A DNA stretch of 64,000 bases from Bacteroidaceae bacterium (lineage in GTDB: Bacteria; Bacteroidota; Bacteroidia; Bacteroidales; Bacteroidaceae): the NCBI GenBank assembly GCA_017447625.1, contig JAFSNB010000044.1, positions 124,001 through 188,000 on the forward strand, in the 5' to 3' direction. The notes beneath the pieces were generated by a model. It did not search any database. It saw only the letters and a list, made by a program, of their open reading frames with translations, and was not told the origin of the DNA. Shown here one piece after another: positions 36,975-45,565 of this stretch. The first letter of the stretch is position 1. Each line of letters begins with the position of its first letter. A program made the position numbers and the translations under genes.

Positions 36975-38048
36975 TCAGAAGAATGCTTTAAAGAGGTTGT
37001 CCTTTAGCACATAAAGAATGGTTCCTGTGGTGGCCATAACTAACATACCCAACACAAACAGCATACGTTTGGGCTCGGATGCCTTGATGGGAACGGTGGC
37101 ATTCTGCAAAACCGTAAATGCAGGAGTGCGCTCCTGTACCTTTGCCTCTGCGGTCTGTAATTGGGTAGATATGGCGTTGTAAGCGTTGTACTTTAATTGC
37201 AATTCGTTCTCCAGATCGTCACGCTTGGAGAGATAGACCTGCATTGTTGTGTTCCTGTGGGCATCACAGAACGTGCTATAGTGAATTAATGCGGCTTCAT
37301 AGTCTTTGCGGGCCTTGACAATGAGGTGTTTGTAGTAATCGACATCAACACGGGCCTTTTGTGTGCGATATTCTGTGATGAAGTCTTGCAGGTGTACACG
37401 AACCGAATCGGCCATTGTTGCGCAGATGAGGCGGTCTTGAGCTCTGACAAGAATAGTGATTGTGTAGAACTGCTTATCTACTGTGCACACGATGTTTGCC
37501 TTTATTGCTTCGACCAGGTCTCGATCGTCCTCTGAGAGTCTGAATGGGTCTATGCGTCCGTCTCCCCCGCCGCCTTGAACTTTCTTTTTGCCAAATAGTT
37601 TCTTGATATGGCTTATAGTCCAAATGAGGGGAATCTTGTAGAAAGTCTTTTTCTGATAGTTACGCATGTAGTCATAGTAGGTGGTCTTGATGTCACCGTC
37701 CTCAGACTCTACTTTGATGTCAAACAGGCTACATATAAACTCCGTAGATTCGAAAAGATGCGGATATAAGAGCGGTTGTATTGCGTCGCCGCTGCCCTGA
37801 GAGAAATCCACGTTGACGCCGAACGAGGAGGCTATGGACCCCAACGCACCAGCTGCACTATTGCCTTCGAGCTCGGGAGCAAGTGTCACTTGTGCCAGAT
37901 AATTGCGAGGAATAGGAAGAACCCAGGCAGAGGCCAGAACGAACGTGACAACCCACACCTTAAAGAATAGTTTTTTATTATGCCAGATTTTACTGGCAAC
38001 CTCACGGAGGTCTATTATATTCTTCTTTTTCTGTGACTCTTCCATCAT
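36975..38048 (-). CDS. Wzz-type chain-length determinant
   Basis: 357 residues. Two transmembrane segments, near 33-50 (FFKVWVVTFVLASAWVLPI) and 333-352 (MLFVLGMLVMATTGTILYVL), bracket a periplasmic coiled-coil domain (about 200-310). No kinase domain; the BY-kinase at 18051 may complement it. The start overlaps the end of the exporter gene by 4 bp (ATGA). Confidence 0.85.
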   Translation of the reverse strand: MMEESQKKKNIIDLREVASKIWHNKKLFFKVWVVTFVLASAWVLPIPRNYLAQVTLAPELEGNSAAGALGSIASSFGVNVDFSQGSGDAIQPLLYPHLFESTEFICSLFDIKVESEDGDIKTTYYDYMRNYQKKTFYKIPLIWTISHIKKLFGKKKVQGGGGDGRIDPFRLSEDDRDLVEAIKANIVCTVDKQFYTITILVRAQDRLICATMADSVRVHLQDFITEYRTQKARVDVDYYKHLIVKARKDYEAALIHYSTFCDAHRNTTMQVYLSKRDDLENELQLKYNAYNAISTQLQTAEAKVQERTPAFTVLQNATVPIKASEPKRMLFVLGMLVMATTGTILYVLKDNLFKAFF

Positions 38049-40591
38049 TTCAGGTTGTTTATCAGCGTGACAATCATTGTAGATAGGGAGACGGCGGATG
38101 TACCGAGCATCATTATTTCAGCTGCCGAGAGTCCTTGGCGTTTCTTCTTTGTCGGAACAACAATCTCGCAGCCCGGTTGGATGTTCTTGCTGCGTGTGCG
38201 CTTACCCAATTGGTTCACGGTCCCGTTCATGTATATGGCGTAGGCACCGCGCTTGGCTGCGTTCTGCGTGTATCCGCCTGCGCGTTTGATGTAATATTGT
38301 ATGCCTTCTCCTTCTTTATAATTAATACTGATAGGATACATAACCTCACCGCTGATCTTGATAGTGTTGGAATACTGTGGAACAACCAGACGGTCGTTTT
38401 CGCGAAGAAGGATATCATCGACGCCGCCAGGATGTTTGATGGCTTCTTCAAGATTTATTCCCACGTTGTATGTGGTGCCCATGTCCATCTTCATTTCCAG
38501 CAGAGAGTCGGCGAGGGCAAGATTGTAATTCTTGTCTTCATCCATGCTCTGTTCGTAAAGGCGAATCTGTGCCTTGCGCAATGACTGCTCCTGTTGCTGA
38601 CGCTCAATATCTGTCATCGTACGAATCAGCTGTGCGCCTTTGGGGTAGGCCAGACTGTCCAGACCTCCGGCCATCTTGACAAGGTCGGAGAGACGGAATT
38701 CCTTGCTTGTCATAGCGTAGTCACCCTCGAAGTTCACGTTGCCGGTTACCGTCACGTTCTGCTGGTTGGGCGTTATCGGGCTGCGGCGTACCTGCACCTC
38801 GTCAAAGGGCTGCAGGACGAACATCGTGTCTTCAAGCTCGAATCCGTCCTTCAAAGTGAAGGAATAGTGGCGAGCCTGCCGGCTCTCTTTGAGCAAGGCT
38901 TTGGGGTCATAAATCGGGCGGAACACATCGACCTTAGCAATAGAAGCGGTGCGGGTGAGGCCGCCTGCCATCAGGATAAGGTCTTTGATGGTAGTGTTCT
39001 CGGCAAATTTGTATTTACCGGGGTAATTCACCTCGCCGCCGATGGTGAGCGTCTGTTCGCCCTTCATCTCTTCCTTTGAAGGAATAAAGAGCACATCGCC
39101 TTTCTTCAGGGGAACGTCAGGTGAGGTGCCTGCCATTATGCCTTCGAGATCCACGGAAATCATTTCCAGCGAGAGGTCGTCTTTCATGCGGTGCATCACG
39201 GCACGCTGTGTGAAAGCGTCCTCGCGCAGGCCCTCGGCCAGACGAATCAGGTCTCGCACGCTCTGCACGGAACCGTCCATCTGGAACTGTCCCGGATGCA
39301 TAACAGCACCACGCACTTCCGCCATGTTTGAGAATCGGGGAATTACGCTGTCGATATAGAGTGAGTCTCCGTCGGCAATCTTGAAGTTGCCCATATCGAA
39401 CTCTCCGATAGTGTGCATCGTGTATTCCATGCCCTGCTTGCGCACGAGACGAACGTTCTTGGTATAGGCGTCTCCGGAAAAGCCGCCTGAGTAGTTCACT
39501 ACCTGAGCAACGCTCTCGGTAGGCTTCATCTCATAGAACATCGGGCGTTTCACCTTACCGCGAACCTCAACGAGACATTCGTAGGGGCCGACTATGATGA
39601 CATCGTCATCCTGAAGGCGAACGTTGCCCGTGGAGTTGCCGTGAAGCAGGAATTCATAAACGTCGATGGTGGTCAGCTGTCGTCCGCCACGATAGACCTT
39701 GATATTTCTCACCGTACCGATATCTCCGATACCACCGGCTGCATACAAGGCGTTGAAGGCAGATGAGAGCGAGGACATAGTGTAGCTACCGGGCATCTTT
39801 ACTTCGCCCAACACCTGCACGTTGATGGAACGGTTCTCGCCCAGTGCAAGGCTTACTTCACAGTCGGAATAGAACTGTCCTATGCGACTTCTCAAGCGTT
39901 GCTTGGCTTGACTAACCGTAAGACCCGCAAGTTGAACAGGTCCAACATTATCTATAGTTATCGTTCCGTCCGGTGAAATCGTTTCTTCGATGGTGAGCTG
40001 GCTTGCTCCCCAGATGTCAATTATGACTTTATCGCCTGCTCCAAGACGATAGTTGGTCGGAGTGGCTATATTCTGGTTAGGTTCAAAGCTGAGATAAGGC
40101 TGGTTGAATATCTCGCGACCGAACACCTGCTGATCTTTTGGCAGACGGTCTGCATAATACTGCAGAGAGTCCAGATCGAAGAAATCGGTCTCGCTCTCCA
40201 AATCCTGAATGCGCTGCTTACGGTTTTTGTAGCGCCACTCCTGCTCTTCCATCTGCGAACGGACCATCTGTCCCTGGCGCTTCTGGCGCTCGTCCAATTC
40301 TCGCTGGCGCTGGGTGCGCAGGCGGCTTTGGGTTGTGCCGCCGGTCTTGCCTGTGAGGTCGCTGGCACCCAACTGCTGCTGCTCTGCTTCAACCTTGCGG
40401 CGTACGCGGCGTACCTGCTCCGGTGTTACACCTTTGGCGACCAGGTTTCGCAATATGACATTCTGGCTTGTGCCTTTCTCTTTTTCCGCTTGGACATATT
40501 TTATAAGTTGCTCGTCAGTCATTGACTGGGCCATTGCCATCGTCACCGTAAGCGTGGCGACAAGCATGAAAACTATTCTTCTTATATGCAT
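38045..40591 (-). CDS. Outer-membrane polysaccharide export protein with SLBB domains (Wza-like)
   Basis: About 848 residues. ATG 40591 (MHIRRIVFMLVATLTVTMAMAQ) gives a clean signal peptide and starts 3 bp after the sugar transferase stop; an ATG 18 bp upstream is possible. The poly-export domain is at about 160-250 (YRLGAGDKVIIDIWGASQ), followed by several SLBB units (VQVLGEVKMPGSY, VEVRGKVKRPMFYE, LTIGGEVNYPGKYKF, VTVTGNVNFEGDY, KISGEVMYPISI). A helical Gln/Arg-rich stretch occupies 40-130. It exports the polymer across the outer membrane together with the Wzz and BY-kinase proteins. Confidence 0.9.
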   Translation of the reverse strand: MHIRRIVFMLVATLTVTMAMAQSMTDEQLIKYVQAEKEKGTSQNVILRNLVAKGVTPEQVRRVRRKVEAEQQQLGASDLTGKTGGTTQSRLRTQRQRELDERQKRQGQMVRSQMEEQEWRYKNRKQRIQDLESETDFFDLDSLQYYADRLPKDQQVFGREIFNQPYLSFEPNQNIATPTNYRLGAGDKVIIDIWGASQLTIEETISPDGTITIDNVGPVQLAGLTVSQAKQRLRSRIGQFYSDCEVSLALGENRSINVQVLGEVKMPGSYTMSSLSSAFNALYAAGGIGDIGTVRNIKVYRGGRQLTTIDVYEFLLHGNSTGNVRLQDDDVIIVGPYECLVEVRGKVKRPMFYEMKPTESVAQVVNYSGGFSGDAYTKNVRLVRKQGMEYTMHTIGEFDMGNFKIADGDSLYIDSVIPRFSNMAEVRGAVMHPGQFQMDGSVQSVRDLIRLAEGLREDAFTQRAVMHRMKDDLSLEMISVDLEGIMAGTSPDVPLKKGDVLFIPSKEEMKGEQTLTIGGEVNYPGKYKFAENTTIKDLILMAGGLTRTASIAKVDVFRPIYDPKALLKESRQARHYSFTLKDGFELEDTMFVLQPFDEVQVRRSPITPNQQNVTVTGNVNFEGDYAMTSKEFRLSDLVKMAGGLDSLAYPKGAQLIRTMTDIERQQQEQSLRKAQIRLYEQSMDEDKNYNLALADSLLEMKMDMGTTYNVGINLEEAIKHPGGVDDILLRENDRLVVPQYSNTIKISGEVMYPISINYKEGEGIQYYIKRAGGYTQNAAKRGAYAIYMNGTVNQLGKRTRSKNIQPGCEIVVPTKKKRQGLSAAEIMMLGTSAVSLSTMIVTLINNLK

Positions 40592-40592
40592 A

Positions 40593-41228
40593 TTAGAATT
40601 TCTTTCCAAAAACTATGTATTCAACGGTTGTGAACAGAATCTTCAAGTCAAGCAGCAGCGACCGCTTCTGAAGATACTCTAAATCCATCTGCAGGCGGAT
40701 AAGCATCTTCTCCATGTTGAAGGTGTAACCGTTGTAGATGGTTGCCATGGAAGTGCAGCCGGGACGCATCAGGAAGATGTACTCGTAATCGCTGTTGACT
40801 TCCATTATCTTGTCTATAAAGTATTTGCGTTCAGGTCGGGGGCCGACAAAGCTCATGTCACCTCTGAGGACATTCCACAACTGTGGGAGCTCGTCCAGAT
40901 GGTGCTCTCGCAAAATCTTTCCGACAGGTGTCAGACGATTGTCTTCATATTTCTCCAGCTGCGGACAGCCGTCTTCCTCGCTATCCATTACCATTGTCCG
41001 GAATTTCAGGATGTTGAACGGCTTGCCTTGATAGCCTATACGCTCCTGACGGAAGATTACAGGGCCATCGCCTTGCTTCTTCAGCAAAATATAAACAAAG
41101 AGGAAAACCGGTGAAAGAAGAATAAGCCCAATAAGAGCCACTGTGAAATCGAAAATGCGTTTCACTGCCCGCTCCGCTGGGTTCATGCTATCTGATATTG
41201 CCATTGTAATGGTGGCTTGTTGTATCAT
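40593..41228 (-). CDS. Initiating sugar transferase (bacterial sugar transferase, PglC/WcaJ C-domain type)
   Basis: 211 residues. One membrane segment (FDFTVALIGLILLSPVFLFVYILL), then the catalytic domain with GPVIFRQERIGYQGKPFNILKFRTM, LREHHLDELPQLWNVLRGDMSFVGPRPE and the C-terminal RPGCTSMATI. It transfers a sugar-1-phosphate to undecaprenyl phosphate to begin repeat-unit synthesis. It is short like PglC and lacks the long N-terminal membrane domain of WcaJ. First gene of the main polysaccharide operon. Confidence 0.92.
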   Translation of the reverse strand: MIQQATITMAISDSMNPAERAVKRIFDFTVALIGLILLSPVFLFVYILLKKQGDGPVIFRQERIGYQGKPFNILKFRTMVMDSEEDGCPQLEKYEDNRLTPVGKILREHHLDELPQLWNVLRGDMSFVGPRPERKYFIDKIMEVNSDYEYIFLMRPGCTSMATIYNGYTFNMEKMLIRLQMDLEYLQKRSLLLDLKILFTTVEYIVFGKKF

Positions 41229-41290
41229 GATTTAGGTCTTTCTCTTATATTAATATAACTCTCGCAACGCGATTTTATTGCAAAAGCGGC

Positions 41291-41326
41291 GCAAAATTAC
41301 AAAAAAATATCGAACTATTGCACCAA
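41291..41326 (-). promoter_or_regulatory. Promoter of the polysaccharide operon
   Basis: Minus strand: TTGG (41326-41323) and TAATTTTGC (41299-41291), about 23 bp apart, 63 bp before the sugar transferase start. It overlaps the divergent tmRNA promoter region. Confidence 0.55.
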
Positions 41327-41350
41327 CTTGAAAATATTTTGTACTTTTGC
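41317..41350 (+). promoter_or_regulatory. tmRNA promoter
   Basis: ATTG at 41317 and TACTTTTGC at 41342-41350, 21 bp apart; the RNA starts 12 bp after the box. Confidence 0.65.
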
Positions 41351-41361
41351 ACCGCTTTTCC

Positions 41362-41762
41362 GGGGCTGACATGGATTTGACAGCAGGACGGAACGTCGCG
41401 CAAGCATGCGGAGAGTCGCTAATCGCTCTCCTTAATCAATGGTTTCCAACAATTATCTGGCGAAAACACTTACGCTCTCGCTGCTTGATTGAAGTCTTAG
41501 TAGATCGATAGCTTTATTCCGGCACAAGGTGCTGGAACGAGACATCACCCGGAGGCACTCGTCCCGTAACTCTCCGAAACGGTGGTGCAGCAACAACGGG
41601 ACTAACCCGCGGCGGCCCCGCGCCAAGGGTGACATCTTCAGGGGATAAGGCGTTGGCCTGTGGCCCAGGTCGGGTCTTCGCTCGAAAACTTAGGCTGGGA
41701 TAAGCATGTAGAAAACTCGGTATTTCCCTGTTTGGACGAGGGTTCAATCCCCTCCAGCTCTT
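41362..41762 (+). ncRNA. ssrA: Transfer-messenger RNA
   Basis: About 401 nt. The 5' end GGGGCTGACATGGATTTGACAG and the 3' end GGGTTCAATCCCCTCCAGCTC are the conserved tmRNA termini; GGGGCTG pairs with CAGCTCT as acceptor stem (two G-U pairs). The tag reading frame at 41459-41488 encodes GENTYALAA and a TGA stop. CCA is not encoded. Rescues stalled ribosomes with SmpB. Confidence 0.95.
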
Positions 41763-41804
41763 CTTTCGTTCCGCTCGGTGGGGATTGAATCCTTCCGAGT
41801 TTTT
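41740..41804 (+). terminator. Inverted copy of the tmRNA T-arm / terminator
   Basis: GGGTTCAATCCCC at 41740-41752 (the T-arm of tmRNA) is complementary over 13 bp (one G-U) to GGGGATTGAATCC at 41780-41792. A run of Ts follows at about 41800. It may terminate ssrA transcription but would compete with the tRNA-like fold. Confidence 0.55.
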
Positions 41805-41908
41805 GGGCTATCCTCTGTGTTTCTATAAGCATTTTTCCTGTAAAAGTGGGCGTTATTGTGTTTTTTTGAAAGAAAATGGGGCGAAAACGGCAAAAAAGTG
41901 GAAAAAAG

Positions 41909-41940
41909 TTTGGTGGAAAACAAATAAAGCCCTACTTTTG
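41909..41940 (+). promoter_or_regulatory. Promoter of the small exported protein gene
   Basis: TTTGG at 41909 and TACTTTTG at 41933-41940, 19 bp apart. Confidence 0.7.
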
Positions 41941-41981
41941 TCGCCAGTAAGGAACTATTTATATAGTAAAAGAGAAAAGAA

Positions 41982-42293
41982 ATGAGAAAATCGTTCATCA
42001 TACTTGCGCTTTTAGCATCCTTTACAGCATTATCTGTGAAGGCATCTGAGGTTAGCGACAAGGAAAAGGATGGGATAGAGGCAGAGGTAACTCCTGTCAC
42101 CATCGTTGTGAGCGGTGCTCAAGTTCATGTCTCAGGTGCCGAAGGCCAGATGTTGGAGGTCTATAACCTTGCTGGTGTGCGCGTTGCTGTGATGAAGATA
42201 GACAGTGAGGATAAGTCGATGACGCTAAATCTGCCGAAAGGCTGCTATATTCTGCGTGTCGGCAACACAGCCCGTAAGGTTTCCATCAGATAG
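41982..42293 (+). CDS. Small exported protein with T9SS-like sorting domain
   Basis: 103 residues. Signal peptide MRKSFIILALLASFTALSVKA; the remaining 75 residues are little more than a type IX-like C-terminal sorting fold (VEVYNLAGVRVAVMKIDSED ... LNLPKGCYILRVGNTARKVSIR). There is no separate cargo domain. Monocistronic, with a promoter and a terminator. Function unknown. Confidence 0.7.
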   Translation: MRKSFIILALLASFTALSVKASEVSDKEKDGIEAEVTPVTIVVSGAQVHVSGAEGQMLEVYNLAGVRVAVMKIDSEDKSMTLNLPKGCYILRVGNTARKVSIR

Positions 42294-42322
42294 GGAATAA
42301 CGAAACTTTATAAATCAAAAAT

Positions 42323-42350
42323 CCCAGAGCCTTTGCTCTGGGTTATTTGT
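42323..42350 (+). terminator. Rho-independent terminator
   Basis: CCCAGAGC-cttt-GCTCTGGG followed by TTATTTGT, 30 bp after the small exported protein gene. Confidence 0.8.
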
Positions 42351-42402
42351 TTCTAGCCTCTACCGTTGTTCCTGGCCTTTTCGGGTCTGGCTTCAGCTGT
42401 TC

Positions 42403-42840
42403 TTATTCGCTCATCAGTTGGGCAAGGAATTCGTCCAGTTCTTTGTCGAGCCCTTTGAGAAGCTCGGTGTCGAGGATGAGGTTGTTATCATCAACCAGAT
42501 AGATGTCGGCGATAGTCTCTCCGTCTTCGTCAATCAGCACGAAGGAGTAGGGATGCAAGACGGCCATCTGCTCCAGTTCCTCGGAGAGGTGGCTTAGACA
42601 TTGTTTCAGGATTGGAGTTATGTCCTCGTAGAAATTGTCATCCGGACTGCCTATCCACTCTTCAATAACGACACGGGTCAACTCTTCCATGTCGTCGTTG
42701 TATGCAATCAGTTCGCCGCTGCCAGGCTTGGCCTGAAGGTGGATATCTGTGAGCACTGGCTCTGCCTCCTTCGGGAACTTATCTGCCACTTTGTGCAGCG
42801 CCCTTTCTATCTGTTGAATGGTCTGATGGGTTGCTTTCAT
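42403..42840 (-). CDS. Conserved hypothetical protein
   Basis: 145 residues, acidic and probably cytoplasmic. It reads as alternating helices and strands (HPYSFVLIDEDGETIADIYLVDDNNLI) with a C-terminal helix LLKGLDKELDEFLAQLMSE. No family recognised. It is followed on the plus side by a convergent terminator and may be a single-gene unit. Confidence 0.6.
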   Translation of the reverse strand: MKATHQTIQQIERALHKVADKFPKEAEPVLTDIHLQAKPGSGELIAYNDDMEELTRVVIEEWIGSPDDNFYEDITPILKQCLSHLSEELEQMAVLHPYSFVLIDEDGETIADIYLVDDNNLILDTELLKGLDKELDEFLAQLMSE

Positions 42841-42926
42841 GCTATGCTTCCGTCTTTTTTCGGGCCAAAAGTACTAAAAAAGGTAATACGCTGTAGCATG
42901 AAAGGCGATTTTTTTGCGTTTTTAGT

Positions 42927-43391
42927 TCATTTACGCTTCCACTTGTGGTCTTTTTGGTGCTCATGACCCTTTCTGGCGCCTTGAATCATGCGCCTGTGCA
43001 GCTTGTCTTCAGCCAACATCATCTTCAGGACTTTGCTTGCGGGAATAGCCTTGCACATCTTCTTGTAATAAGACTCTTCGGTCTCTGCCAAGTCGATCTG
43101 CAGTTCCTTGATTTTCATCACAGCTTTCTGGCTTTCTTTGTCGTCTGCGTAGGTCGCGCATTTGATGGTTCTGATTTGCTCGCCGAGGGCACGCTGCTTC
43201 TCACGCATCTCGTTATAGATGGGGAAAACGGCATTGGCCTCTTCGGTGGTCAGGCACGCTTCTTGAGTTAGGGCGCGTTCCATGTGCTGGCGGAAGGCCT
43301 GCGGGTCGAACTTCGGGGCTTTCGGCTCCTGGGCTCTTATTGAAGTCGCTGAAATAGCGATCAGGGCTATAAGGAAAACGATTCTCTTCAT
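42927..43391 (-). CDS. Exported Spy/CpxP-like helical protein
   Basis: 154 residues with a signal peptide (MKRIVFLIALIAISATSIRAQ). The mature part is helical and rich in Lys/Glu (LTTEEANAVFPIYNEMREKQRAL ... KMKIKELQIDLAETEESYYKKM) with a His/Lys-rich end, as in LTXXQ-type Spy/CpxP and periplasmic heavy-metal sensor proteins. Bacteroidales often encode such a protein beside an ECF sigma factor. Probably an envelope stress partner; this is inference. Confidence 0.6.
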   Translation of the reverse strand: MKRIVFLIALIAISATSIRAQEPKAPKFDPQAFRQHMERALTQEACLTTEEANAVFPIYNEMREKQRALGEQIRTIKCATYADDKESQKAVMKIKELQIDLAETEESYYKKMCKAIPASKVLKMMLAEDKLHRRMIQGARKGHEHQKDHKWKRK

Positions 43392-43399
43392 ATTATAGA

Positions 43400-43502
43400 G
43401 AGTTTAAGGAGTTTAAGGAGTTTAAAAGGTTTAAGAGTTTAAGAGGTTTAAGGGCTGCGCGCAGCCTAATTATGCATTCTTAATTATGCATTATGCATTA
43501 AA
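43400..43502. repeat. Repeat island between the Spy-like and membrane protein genes
   Basis: A 9-bp tract (AGGAGTTTA family, about 43400-43452) is joined through the palindrome GGGCTGCGCGCAGCC to an ATTATGC heptamer tract (about 43466-43502). The same modules occur at 4671 and 52254. Confidence 0.7.
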
Positions 43503-43913
43503 TTAGTATGCTTCTGTGAGGTAATAGGCTATTTCCTGGTTGTTTACCATCTCGTAGTCGAGGACGTCGTTGATGTAGTTCTCGTCCATATTCTCTTCCT
43601 GCATTGCGGTGAGGAGATAGTCCATGTCCTGACTCTGGCGTGAGAAGAAATATGCGCTTGTGCCGAAGACGACACCTGCGAGCGCTGCGGCCACAGCATA
43701 TTTGACGAACTTGCTTGTGCGGCTGAAAAGCGAGATGACCTTGGCGGTTTGCTGTGCGCTTGGCTGTGCGGCTTCGGCTGTCACCCGTTCCTCCTTGGCT
43801 TTCTCCTCGGTGGCGATGCGTGCCATCATCCGCTGGGTAAAGTCCTCGAAGTAGCCCTCCGGTGTGCTGAACGGCTGGCTATTCTTATGCTTTATAGGGT
43901 CAAACTGTTTCAT
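43503..43913 (-). CDS. Single-pass membrane protein, putative anti-sigma partner
   Basis: 136 residues. Cytoplasmic N-terminus with PEGYFEDFTQRMMARI, one membrane segment near 68-88 (FVKYAVAAALAGVVFGTSAYFF), acidic C-terminus (DYLLTAMQEENMDENYINDVL). It lies directly downstream of the ECF sigma factor gene. Anti-sigma function is inferred from topology and position; no zinc-binding anti-sigma motif is seen. Confidence 0.6.
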   Translation of the reverse strand: MKQFDPIKHKNSQPFSTPEGYFEDFTQRMMARIATEEKAKEERVTAEAAQPSAQQTAKVISLFSRTSKFVKYAVAAALAGVVFGTSAYFFSRQSQDMDYLLTAMQEENMDENYINDVLDYEMVNNQEIAYYLTEAY

Positions 43914-43991
43914 AGTTTTCTGTATCTTTGTCTATATGACACCGTTTTTGTTAAAAGGTTTAAGGTAAAATATAAAAAAGTTCAGTTTTTC

Positions 43992-44534
43992 TTATTCCAG
44001 TTTATTAAACCAGTCCGAGATCTTCTTTACTGCGTGGTGGTAAGAGGCTTTCAGGGCGCCGACACTGGTGCCGAGTCGCTCGCTGATATCCTCGTATTTC
44101 ATGTCTTCGTAGTACTTCAGAGTGAATACCAGACGCTGCTTCTCGGGCAGTGAGGCTATTGCCTCCTGCAACTGCATCTCCGTTTCGTCCCCGTCGAAAT
44201 AGGGGTCGCTCTGCAGGGTCGCTGCCACGGCGGCTGCCCCTTCGTCATCAATGCTTGTAGCCTGTCGGCGGCGCTCGATGAAGTTGAGCGTTTCGTTGTA
44301 GGCTATACGGAAGAGCCAGGTCGATAGTTTCGACTCCCCGCGGAAGTTCTCTATTCCCGTCCAAGCCTTGAGGAACGTGTTCTGCAGCACGTCGTCGGCG
44401 TCGTCATGCACGAGCACCATGCGCCGGATCTGCCAGTAGAGCGGTTCCTTGTAGGCTTCCACGAGCTCGGTGAACGCGCTTGTGCGCTGTTCCGGGTCTC
44501 GCAGTCGGAGAGTCAGTTCTGTCTCGTTCGTCAT
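43992..44534 (-). CDS. ECF-type RNA polymerase sigma factor
   Basis: 180 residues. Region 2 reads LVHDDADDVLQNTFLKAWTGIENFRGESKLSTWLFRIAYNE (split here for the conserved DADDVLQNTFLKAW core), region 4 reads ASLPEKQRLVFTLKYYEDMKYEDISERLG followed by LKASYHHAVKKI. It directs RNA polymerase to a specific set of promoters, probably for envelope stress given the membrane and Spy-like genes downstream. It lies 22 bp after the rnz gene. Confidence 0.9.
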   Translation of the reverse strand: MTNETELTLRLRDPEQRTSAFTELVEAYKEPLYWQIRRMVLVHDDADDVLQNTFLKAWTGIENFRGESKLSTWLFRIAYNETLNFIERRRQATSIDDEGAAAVAATLQSDPYFDGDETEMQLQEAIASLPEKQRLVFTLKYYEDMKYEDISERLGTSVGALKASYHHAVKKISDWFNKLE

Positions 44535-44556
44535 TTGTTCAGTTGATAATTCATTA

Positions 44557-45471
44557 TTAGACGCGCAGTGTCACTTCCAGCCCTTCGTCGGCAAGTTCTG
44601 TGGCGGGGAATATGGCTTGAGCCTCGTGGAGTAGGGGAGTCTCGTCGTCGTAGCGTGCTGAGAAATGCCCTATCAGCAGACGTCGGACATATGCAGCCCG
44701 TGCGATTTCGGCCGCCTGGGTCGCCGTGGAGTGGCCCACAAGCGTCGCTTTGGACGCGTCGGCTTCTGCATAGGTGGCTTCGTGGTAAAGCAAATCCACA
44801 CCCTCTATCCATGCGGGGAGGTCGGGATTCGGCATCGTGTCGGTGCAGTAGGCGTAGCGGCAGGGCGGTTCTGCGGGGCGTGTCAGACGCTCGTGGGAGA
44901 TTACCTCGCCGTTGGCAGCGGTCCAGTCGGCTCCCGCCTTTATGTTGTTTATCGCCCAGTGCGGAATATCGTATTCTGCAATCATTTCAGGCCGGATGTG
45001 CGGCAGCGACGGCTGTTCCTCAATGAGGTAGCCGCAGCAGGGCACGCGGTGGCGCAGCGGCAGAGAGCTTACGCGGAAGGAGGAGGTCTCGCAGACGACC
45101 TCGCATCGCTCCGGATCTACAGGGGTAAACGTCACCTCATATTGCATCCCCACGCAAAAGGAGTCTATAATGCAGTCGAAGAACGGCTGTAACGTGGCTG
45201 GCGCGAAGACGTGAAGCGGAGTCTTGCGACCAAGCAGAGAGAATGTGGAAATCAGTCCTGGCAGTCCGAAACAGTGGTCTCCGTGGGCGTGGGTTATGAA
45301 GACATGTCCAATTCGCATCAGGTTCAGGTGTTGGTGGCGCAGTTGCAGTTGCACACCTTCGCCGCAATCCAGCAGCAACAGCTTGCCCCTCACTTCCACC
45401 ACCTGCGCACTGGGCAGATGATGGCTTGTTGGCAGAGCCGAGCCACAACCTAATATCTTGACGTTGAACAT
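44557..45471 (-). CDS. rnz: Ribonuclease Z
   Basis: 304 residues, standard short form. Metallo-beta-lactamase fold endonuclease that matures tRNA 3' ends. MFNVKILGCGSALPTSHHLP, LLLDCGEGVQLQLR, ITHAHGDHCFGLPGLIS (zinc-binding HxHxDH) and LYHEATYAE, VGHSTATQAAEIA, LLIGHFSARY are all family signatures. First gene of a run with the sigma factor. Confidence 0.95.
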   Translation of the reverse strand: MFNVKILGCGSALPTSHHLPSAQVVEVRGKLLLLDCGEGVQLQLRHQHLNLMRIGHVFITHAHGDHCFGLPGLISTFSLLGRKTPLHVFAPATLQPFFDCIIDSFCVGMQYEVTFTPVDPERCEVVCETSSFRVSSLPLRHRVPCCGYLIEEQPSLPHIRPEMIAEYDIPHWAINNIKAGADWTAANGEVISHERLTRPAEPPCRYAYCTDTMPNPDLPAWIEGVDLLYHEATYAEADASKATLVGHSTATQAAEIARAAYVRRLLIGHFSARYDDETPLLHEAQAIFPATELADEGLEVTLRV

Positions 45472-45485
45472 GCTTTGAAAATTTA

Positions 45486-45525
45486 AAGCCCCCCTCCAAC
45501 TCCCCCCTGGGGGGGAGAGTAGCTG
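45486..45525. repeat. GC-rich palindromic element upstream of rnz
   Basis: AGCCCCCCTCC, then CTCCCCCC-TG-GGGGGGAG, then AGTAGCTGCG. Same family as in the helicase gene, here intergenic. Confidence 0.65.
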
Positions 45526-45565
45526 CGTCGGGCTGGTCTTTCTTCCCTTTAACTTCCTTTTAACT

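Noticed and set aside
41762-41792. Attachment site of an element integrated at ssrA
   Set aside because: The copy of the T-arm is inverted, not direct, and no integrase gene lies nearby; kept only as a possible terminator.
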